From Paenibacillus methanolicus (GTDB taxonomy: Bacteria > Bacillota > Bacilli > Paenibacillales > Paenibacillaceae): DNA of 64,000 bases. The DNA is taken from positions 496,001 to 560,000 of the forward strand of contig NZ_VNHS01000001.1 in the NCBI RefSeq assembly GCF_008124765.1, written 5' to 3'. Shown here one piece after another: positions 51,763 through 64,000 of this stretch. The notes under the pieces were generated by a model, which did no database searches, was not told where the DNA came from, and was given only the letters and a program-made list of their open reading frames with translations. The translations under genes were made by a program, and so were the position numbers. Numbering within the stretch: the first letter of the stretch is position 1; each line of letters starts with the position of its first letter.

Positions 51763-51791
51763 TTGACAGCGCGACTCGAGTTGTGAATAAT
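51763..51791 (+). promoter_or_regulatory. SigA-type promoter of the TetR gene
   Basis: A perfect TTGACA (51763-51768) and AATAAT (51786-51791) are spaced by 17 bases. The operator-like repeat starts 4 bases downstream, covering the expected transcription start. Confidence 0.7.
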
Positions 51792-51795
51792 TGGA

Positions 51796-51813
51796 TGTAA
51801 GTAAGTACTTACA
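51796..51813. promoter_or_regulatory. TetR-type operator, copy 1
   Basis: TGTAAGT and ACTTACA form a perfect inverted repeat around AAGT just upstream of the TetR gene. The same motif recurs before the transporter gene at 52436, indicating autoregulation and joint control. Confidence 0.75.
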
Positions 51814-51836
51814 CAATTGAGAGGCAGGAACGATTC

Positions 51837-52418
51837 GTGAACCAAACCGCGAGCACCGGAGACAAAATACTAAAGGCGGCAATCGACCTGATCGCGGAAC
51901 AAGGCTACGACGGGACGACGACGAAGGAGATCGCCGCGGCGGCCGGCGTCAGCGAAGTAACGCTGTTCCGGCATTTCGGCAGCAAACAGGCGCTGCTCCT
52001 CGCCGCGTTCGAACGGTACCATTACGCCGGCGAAATGACGAAGCTGTTCGAGCGGATGTCGGGAGACGTGCGGAGGGATCTGCTCTTGGTCGGGCGAACG
52101 TATCATGCGATCATGAACCGGAACCGGAAGTTGCTCGATATCGCGCATAAAGGCGGCAGCCGGCTGCCGGAGGAGGTGCGTGATCAAGCGTCGCAGCATC
52201 CGGTCCAACTGAAGAAGCTGCTGATGAATTATTTCTCGGCGCTGCTTGAACAAGGGATAATCGCCCCGAATGACCCGGAAATTACTGCGATGTCGTTCAT
52301 GTGGATGAATTTGGGGGCCTACAGCAGCAAGTTGGTAGAATCGTCGAATTCGGACGTGACGCTCGACGCGTTTATCGAGCGGAGCGTCGAACTTTTCGCT
52401 AGGGCGTTAACACCCTAG
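51837..52418 (+). CDS. TetR-family transcriptional repressor
   Basis: This 193-residue protein has an N-terminal TetR helix-turn-helix (ILKAAIDLIAEQGYDGTTTK onward, with recognition helix region GVSEVTLFRHFGSK) and a helical ligand-binding C-terminal domain (TetR_C). The GTG start has AGAGGCAGGA upstream. It most likely represses itself and the adjacent MFS transporter, through the two matching operators at 51796 and 52436, and is released by a compound exported by that transporter. The ligand is not predictable. The 3' end overlaps a terminator hairpin. Confidence 0.93.
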   Translation: MNQTASTGDKILKAAIDLIAEQGYDGTTTKEIAAAAGVSEVTLFRHFGSKQALLLAAFERYHYAGEMTKLFERMSGDVRRDLLLVGRTYHAIMNRNRKLLDIAHKGGSRLPEEVRDQASQHPVQLKKLLMNYFSALLEQGIIAPNDPEITAMSFMWMNLGAYSSKLVESSNSDVTLDAFIERSVELFARALTP

Positions 52419-52424
52419 TTTTTT
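52399..52424 (+). terminator. Terminator overlapping the TetR stop codon
   Basis: CTAGGG pairs with CCCTAG around CGTTAACA and is followed by six T residues. The stop codon TAG is inside the 3' arm, so translation of the last codons may open the hairpin. Confidence 0.75.
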
Positions 52425-52435
52425 CTTGCCCATGA

Positions 52436-52453
52436 TGTAAGTAAGTACTTGCA
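52436..52453. promoter_or_regulatory. TetR-type operator, copy 2
   Basis: TGTAAGTAAGTACTTGCA matches copy 1 at 17 of 18 bases and lies 29 bases before the MFS start. Confidence 0.72.
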
Positions 52454-52481
52454 TACAATGAGAGGGAAGGATGTTGCTCTG

Positions 52482-53870
52482 ATGCAGATTTCAGCCAAAG
52501 AACTTGCCGGACGGCTCATCATGCGCGTCATGCTGTTCACCGCCGTGTTCAGCGCGATGAGCATGCTGACGTTCAATATCGTGCTTCCGGAACTGAGAGC
52601 GGAATTTCGGATCGACCTTGCCCAAGCGAGTTGGCTTTCCTCCGGCTATCTTCTCGTCTATGCGATCGGAAGCGTCGTGTACGGCAAACTGGCGAACCGA
52701 TACCGGTTGAAAAATTTGATCACGTTCGGGCTGCTCGTCTTTGCCGTCGGTTCGCTGGTCGGCTTCGCGTCTTCGGCGTTCTGGCAAGCGTTGGCCGGCC
52801 GTCTCCTGCAGGCGGCCGGCGCCTCGGTCGTCCCGGCTGCGGCGATGCTCATTCCGATCCGTTACTTCCCCCGGGAGCGGCGCGGCGTCGCGATGAGCAT
52901 GACCGCCGCCGGCTTGGCGCTCGGCACCGCGCTCGGTCCCGTCGTGGCCGCGCTGATGCTCTCCGCCTTGGATTGGCGCTGGTTGTTCGTCCCGCCGATC
53001 TTCGTGCTTGCGTTGGTGCCGTTCTTCCGCAAATACGTGAACGACGTGCCTGACCCGAATCCCGGGAAGCTCGATAGGCTCGGAGGCGCGCTGCTCGCCG
53101 CGACGATCGCGTTCGCCCTGCTAGGGGCCACCTATATGTCGTGGCAGTTGTTCGCAGCGGCGGCATTGATGCTAGGCATGCTCGCATGGCGTCTTGCGAC
53201 CGCGTCCGAACCTTTCGTGCAGCCGGCGCTGCTTCGGAATCGCAAGTACGCCGGCGGATTGTGCATCGCGGCGTTGATTGCCTGCGTCGCGAGCGGCATG
53301 GCGCTGCTGCCGCCTGTACTGCTCGCGGACGTCTACGGGCTCGAATCCGAATGGATCGGCTTCGCGCTCGTACCCGCTGCCGTCGCTTCGTCCGCGCTGA
53401 GCCGCAGCGGCGGCAAGCTAGCGGACCGGAGGGGGGACGCCAGCTTGTACACCCTCGCATCCGGATTGCTGATGCTCTGTTTCGCGCTGCTCGCCGCATT
53501 CTCCGGGGCGGCGCCCGCGTGGACGCTGACGTTGTTCCTCGTCTTCGGCAACGTCGGCCAGACGTTCATCCAAGTCGCCGTCGCAAGCTCGCTATCCAAG
53601 ACGCTGTCGAACGATCAGGCCGGCGTCGGCATGGGGTTGGTTCAGATGACGAACGGCATCGCCTCCGCGATGGCCGCTAGCCTCTACGGCTTGCTGCTCG
53701 AGTTGGATGCGCCCGGGTGGATTCCGCTCGCCGCGGGCACGAATGCCCGCATGTACGTTCTTTTATTTGCAAGTTTCATCCTCGTCCATGCCGGATTGCT
53801 CGCGTATTACCGGATGCGGTTCCGTCCGGACCAGAAGACCAAATCTGCATCAACGGTCGAGGGGAGGTGA
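52482..53870 (+). CDS. MFS drug-efflux transporter (DHA2/EmrB-like)
   Basis: This 462-residue protein has about 12-14 membrane segments. It shows the MFS signature loop GKLANRYRLKN between helices 2 and 3, the motif C-like SMTAAGLALGTALGPVVAALM, and LRAEFRIDLAQASWLSSGYL in the first segment, typical of the DHA2 group of proton-driven drug exporters. ATG 52482 has GGAAGGA 10 bases upstream; the in-frame ATG 52449 lies inside the operator. It is under a TetR-type operator and ends 4 bases before a DUF5519 gene, with which it forms an operon. Confidence 0.9.
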   Translation: MQISAKELAGRLIMRVMLFTAVFSAMSMLTFNIVLPELRAEFRIDLAQASWLSSGYLLVYAIGSVVYGKLANRYRLKNLITFGLLVFAVGSLVGFASSAFWQALAGRLLQAAGASVVPAAAMLIPIRYFPRERRGVAMSMTAAGLALGTALGPVVAALMLSALDWRWLFVPPIFVLALVPFFRKYVNDVPDPNPGKLDRLGGALLAATIAFALLGATYMSWQLFAAAALMLGMLAWRLATASEPFVQPALLRNRKYAGGLCIAALIACVASGMALLPPVLLADVYGLESEWIGFALVPAAVASSALSRSGGKLADRRGDASLYTLASGLLMLCFALLAAFSGAAPAWTLTLFLVFGNVGQTFIQVAVASSLSKTLSNDQAGVGMGLVQMTNGIASAMAASLYGLLLELDAPGWIPLAAGTNARMYVLLFASFILVHAGLLAYYRMRFRPDQKTKSASTVEGR

Positions 53871-53874
53871 AGGC

Positions 53875-54204
53875 ATGGTGGCGAGTAAAGATGGAGGGGC
53901 ACTGATCGCAACGGTTCGTACTTGGCCCGGCGTGCTGCTTCGGCCGCATCGGTTCGGCGGGACGGAGTTCGTCATGCATGGGAAGGAAATCGGACATATC
54001 CATGGCGTCACGCTCGTCGATTTCACGCTGCCTAAGGCCGCGCGCGACGAAGCGGTCGAGCTCGGCAAGGCGGTGCCGCACCACGTGCTGCCGAATTCGA
54101 ATTGGGTTTCGGTTCATTTGCGCACGGAGACGGACGTTGCCCACGCGCTCGAGCTGCTTCGATACAAAAATGACTTGCTTTACGATAAATTCACGATGGC
54201 GTAA
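53875..54204 (+). CDS. DUF5519 (luciferase-domain-like) protein
   Basis: This 109-residue protein has the DUF5519 pattern: FGGTEFVMHGKEIGHIHGV, then VDFTLPKAARDEAVELGKA, an H-H-x-L pair in PHHVLPNSNWVSVH and DVAHALELLRYKND at the end. Its function is unknown in spite of the luciferase label. ATG 53875 is set by GGGAGGTG 5 bases upstream, overlapping the transporter stop, so the two genes are coupled. It may be an accessory to resistance. Confidence 0.75.
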   Translation: MVASKDGGALIATVRTWPGVLLRPHRFGGTEFVMHGKEIGHIHGVTLVDFTLPKAARDEAVELGKAVPHHVLPNSNWVSVHLRTETDVAHALELLRYKNDLLYDKFTMA

Positions 54205-54213
54205 TGAAAGAAG

Positions 54214-54441
54214 GTGGTAAAATATAGATATTACTTGATTGGCGTATTAATCTTTAGTTCGTTTGCGAGTTTCTTCCTGTCTATCATCGCAACCCTCTTA
54301 ATCGTCATTCAGTTTAGTCAAAAAATGGAGCCAACCAACTTCAGATTTCTTTTGATTTTGAACTTATCGCATTTGATCGTGTGCGGATCGTTGATCGTCT
54401 ACTATATGATAGCGGCATACGATACCGTCATGGGAATTTAG
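54214..54441 (+). CDS. Small membrane protein of unknown function
   Basis: The frame from GTG 54214 encodes 75 residues with two hydrophobic segments (LIGVLIFSSFASFFLSIIAT and LSHLIVCGSLIVYYMIAAY) separated by a short polar loop. The GTG itself lies in a GAAGAAGGTGG sequence, so its binding site is poor; TTG 54235 is an alternative start. Base composition is more AT-rich than the neighbours. It may be a genuine small gene of the preceding operon or a recent acquisition. Confidence 0.5.
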   Translation: MVKYRYYLIGVLIFSSFASFFLSIIATLLIVIQFSQKMEPTNFRFLLILNLSHLIVCGSLIVYYMIAAYDTVMGI

Positions 54442-54492
54442 TCTGCGAGCAGGATGCTGCTTTCCCGTCAAGGTAGAGAAGGCAAGCGCAGG

Positions 54493-54506
54493 CCGGGCGC
54501 GCCCGG
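54493..54506. repeat. GC-rich palindrome
   Basis: CCGGGCGCGCCCGG is a perfect 14-base palindrome in the 250-base gap before 54692. The gap holds no other recognisable element or gene. Confidence 0.3.
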
Positions 54507-54691
54507 TCGCGAATGTGGAGGACTAATCTGCTGCTATTGAGCCTTAAAGAATCTGAGCGCGATCGAGATAAGGACACGCCGGAATGAAAAATTCCAAGCT
54601 GAAGAGCTTGATCAGTTGTTTCACGGCTTAACGGCGATGGTTATGGTAAGGGAAACAGGGGATTCTCCCTAGAACGAAGAGGTGAGTGACG

Positions 54692-55021
54692 ATGAATGCA
54701 ATTCTGATTATCGTTGGTGTCTCTGTGTTCGTCATTGTGGTCGCCATACTATTCCGCACCAGCCGCTGGACAACAGTTCTGACCGCGCCGGGAAATCAGG
54801 CGGGGGAGTTACAGAATAAACACGCCTATTTGCAGGGTAAGGGCATTCGTTCTCGTATCCGCGAGCAGGACGGTCAGCCGGTATCCGGATTTGCCGCCGC
54901 TACGTCAGGTCAATATTCGGCCATGAATCTGCAGGTCCATAAAGATGATGTCCAGCGGGCCAAGGAAGCGCTTGTCGATTATACGCATGAACGTCATACT
55001 TCGCATTCGCCAATACTATAG
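54692..55021 (+). CDS. Small membrane-anchored protein with DUF2007-like domain
   Basis: This 109-residue protein has one N-terminal membrane helix (about residues 3-22), followed by a small alpha/beta domain: ELQNKHAYLQGKGIRSRI, then MNLQVHKDDVQRAKEALVD, the pattern of DUF2007-type putative signalling domains. Its role is unknown. ATG 54692 has GAGGTGAG upstream; GTG 54686 two codons earlier is possible but less well spaced. Confidence 0.72.
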   Translation: MNAILIIVGVSVFVIVVAILFRTSRWTTVLTAPGNQAGELQNKHAYLQGKGIRSRIREQDGQPVSGFAAATSGQYSAMNLQVHKDDVQRAKEALVDYTHERHTSHSPIL

Positions 55022-55096
55022 AGAACCGTTATGCTCGAAAGCCAAAGGATGTTCATAATAATTCGCAACTGACTGATGACAAGAAGATATATCCTT

Positions 55097-55124
55097 AAAA
55101 GTCGCATATATGCGGCTTTTTTTG
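55097..55124 (+). terminator. Terminator before the giant lyase gene
   Basis: AAAAGTCGCATA pairs with TATGCGGCTTTT with almost no loop and is followed by a T run. The remaining 270 bases up to 55397 contain a TTGAACGTTCAA palindrome (55236-55247) and no gene. Confidence 0.8.
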
Positions 55125-55189
55125 TTTTCACGATAACGCTCGCGCGCCTAACAAACCTTCTGATCATTACGCTTAAGCTTCGCAACTGA

Positions 55190-62524
<7,335 letters not shown>

Positions 62525-62577
62525 GGATTCCATCTCCTCGGCGGATCTAAAGCTATAAATCAAGGTTCATCCAAAAT

Positions 62578-62615
62578 AATGGCCAACGCAGCAAGGAATT
62601 GCTGTGTTGGCCATT
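62578..62615 (+). terminator. Terminator after the giant lyase gene
   Basis: AATGGCCAACGCAGCAA pairs with TTGCTGTGTTGGCCATT (one G-T) around GGAA, followed by GTTATTTG. Confidence 0.82.
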
Positions 62616-62631
62616 GTTATTTGAGGCCAAA

Positions 62632-62661
62632 AGAAAAAGAGGCCGAAAGCGCCGGCCTCTT
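62632..62661 (-). terminator. Terminator of the minus-strand chemoreceptor
   Basis: On the minus strand AAGAGGCCG pairs with CGGCCTCTT around GCGCTTT, followed by TTTCTTTT. Confidence 0.85.
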
Positions 62662-62670
62662 CATGCTGAT

Positions 62671-64000
62671 TTAGATTTTGAATTTCGCGACGGCTGACAG
62701 CAGCTGCGCCGCGGTTTCTTCCGTCCGAAGCATCATGGCAGCCAGCTGTTCGGATTGTATCCGCATGTCGGATGTCTTCTCCGCAATATTTTGCGTGCCG
62801 GACGCGTTCTCGTTATTGGAAGCGGTCACTTCTTGTATGGACTGCGCCACATTTTGAATCGAAGCGAGCAGCTGCTCGGCCGTCGCGCTAAAGTCCGTGA
62901 CAAGCGCTTGCACCGATCCCGCGTCTTTGTAATACTGTTCGCCGTTGGCCACCATCGCGTTGTAGTCATGGATGACCGTATCGTCAATGAACGATAGTGC
63001 TTTTTCGGAGCTCTTGGTCAGGGCTTGAACGGAGCTCATGACCAGCGTGGCTACGTTCTGAATCTCGCCGGCGGTTTTCGCCGAATTCTCCGCGAGCTTG
63101 CGAATCTCGCCGGCCACGACCGCGAACCCTTTGCCGGCTTCGCCGGCGCGCGCTGCCTCAATGGCGGCGTTCAGGGCGAGCAGGTTGGTTTGGCCCGTGA
63201 TCTGCAGGATGGAGTCCGTCAGGACATGGATTTGCTCGACGGCTTTCGCTTGTTCCATCGCTGCTCTTGATTCACATTCGATGACGCCGCGGATATCCTG
63301 GGCGGATTGACGCGAAACAACCGCGGATTCTTTCAGATGCTGAGCACGAACGGCGATTTCGTCGGCCATCGACGAACCGTCATGCGCTTTCACCGCGATG
63401 GAGGTCACGGCATCCTTGATCTCGGAAGACGTCGCATTCATATCATGCGCCATTGCGGCCGTTTCTTGCATCCCTGCGGACATTTGTTCGGTTGTGGCCG
63501 ATACGTCCTCGACTTGGGCAGCCAAGGCGCTCATGCTCGCCGAGGAATGTCCGATATTGCTCTTCACGTTCGTCGTTTCGTTAACCACCTGTCCGAGAAC
63601 CTGACGGATGGATGCCGACATTTGCTCGACCGCTTGGGCCAGATGTCCGATCTCATCGGTACGCTTGAGCAGCAAGGCCGGCAGCGCATGCGTAAAGTCT
63701 GCAGCGGCCATGACATTCAAATATTCAGATAGCCGCTTGATCGGCACCGAAATATAGCCGGCCGCAAAGACGGAAATCGCGACGATGATCAGAATGGTGA
63801 TCACGATCAGCAAAGCGGTCTGATTAAGGCTCGATTGCAGGTCGGCGAATACTTCGCTTTCCGGCACCGTCACCATGACCTTCCAGCCGGTGGTAGCGAC
63901 CGTGGCGAAGGCCGCGATCTTCGCTACTCCATCCTCGTTCGTGTATGATTCTGCGCCCGAATCCTTCGAATAGACCGTATCATATGCCGAGATAGCGGAT
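62671..64000 (-). CDS. Methyl-accepting chemotaxis protein, 5' truncated by window edge
   Basis: The minus-strand frame is open to base 63999, so the ATG at 63876 is internal. The visible part is the end of an extracellular Cache domain ([20 protein letters not shown]), a membrane segment (about 63760-63830), HAMP and the signalling hairpin with [17 protein letters not shown] and [17 protein letters not shown] at its tip. It is a second chemoreceptor of the same type as the one at 9840 but not closely similar in the sensor-proximal part. It would signal through CheA/CheW to the flagellar motor. A terminator lies immediately after the stop. Confidence 0.94.
   Translation of the reverse strand, partial: SAISAYDTVYSKDSGAESYTNEDGVAKIAAFATVATTGWKVMVTVPESEVFADLQSSLNQTALLIVITILIIVAISVFAAGYISVPIKRLSEYLNVMAAADFTHALPALLLKRTDEIGHLAQAVEQMSASIRQVLGQVVNETTNVKSNIGHSSASMSALAAQVEDVSATTEQMSAGMQETAAMAHDMNATSSEIKDAVTSIAVKAHDGSSMADEIAVRAQHLKESAVVSRQSAQDIRGVIECESRAAMEQAKAVEQIHVLTDSILQITGQTNLLALNAAIEAARAGEAGKGFAVVAGEIRKLAENSAKTAGEIQNVATLVMSSVQALTKSSEKALSFIDDTVIHDYNAMVANGEQYYKDAGSVQALVTDFSATAEQLLASIQNVAQSIQEVTASNNENASGTQNIAEKTSDMRIQSEQLAAMMLRTEETAAQLLSAVAKFKI

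Noticed and set aside
51236-51766. 176-codon plus-strand frame after the APH-type gene
   Set aside because: It runs through two terminator hairpins and is out of frame with the coherent fragment at 51441-51668.

Overview
The window looks like chromosomal DNA of a GC-rich member of the Paenibacillaceae (Paenibacillus or Cohnella type; inference). The signs are strong AAGGAGG-type ribosome binding sites, many factor-independent terminators, YesM/YesN-type two-component systems next to LplABC-type carbohydrate ABC importers, lipoprotein solute-binding proteins, and several families typical of low-GC-lineage Firmicutes (DUF3231, DUF2975, copper-amine-oxidase-type stalk domains). No rRNA, tRNA, CRISPR array or prophage was seen. 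The window opens inside a sensor kinase and closes inside a chemoreceptor, so both end genes are partial.

Layout. 1-6.2 kb: sensor kinase overlapping an anchored sugar-binding protein, followed by an RbsA/RbsC/RbsB-type monosaccharide importer; together they look like a three-component sugar-sensing and uptake unit. 6.3-9.7 kb: a small unknown protein, a GMC oxidoreductase with its small subunit, and a DUF3231 protein. 9.8-14 kb: a chemoreceptor, an orphan flgB, a DUF2975 membrane protein and an NlpC/P60 lipoprotein. 14-16 kb: a secreted GH5 cellulase with a ricin-type lectin domain. 15.9-16.5 kb: an internally deleted IS1182-type remnant. 16.5-26 kb: a DoxX-like protein, then a membrane-bound AraC-type regulator, an LplB/LplC/solute-binding importer, an unrecognised enzyme and a GH105 unsaturated glycuronyl hydrolase. 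This last group resembles the YtdP-YteP-YtcP-YtcQ-YteR set that B. subtilis uses for rhamnogalacturonan oligosaccharides.

26-33 kb is mixed: a broken gene, an aldo/keto reductase, DinB, an ankyrin lipoprotein, a UvrA-like ATPase, DUF1801, and an SMI1/KNR4 protein carrying an L7/L12-like C-terminal domain. 33.4-35.9 kb holds an 839-residue protein whose N-terminus resembles proteins loaded by extracellular contractile injection systems; I rate it the most interesting gene here. 36-48.5 kb returns to carbohydrate use: a DexB-type glucan 1,6-alpha-glucosidase, a YesN-YesM-solute-binding-protein operon, a stalk-domain protein with a degenerate trypsin fold, and a second LplA/LplB/LplC importer. 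The promoter of that importer carries a 20-bp-phased direct repeat and a cre-like site.

48.6-55 kb: an alditol-oxidase-like flavoprotein, an APH-type kinase with an odd start, a gene fragment, a TetR/MFS efflux pair with two matching operators, a DUF5519 protein and two small membrane proteins. 55.4-62.5 kb: one 2375-residue secreted heparinase II/III-type lyase with a roughly 1-kb internal tandem duplication and four C-terminal 74-residue repeats. 62.7-64 kb: a chemoreceptor.

The picture is of a saprophyte that senses plant or microbial polysaccharides with membrane kinases and binding proteins, cuts them outside the cell with large lyases and glycosidases, and imports the oligomers through ABC transporters under catabolite control.
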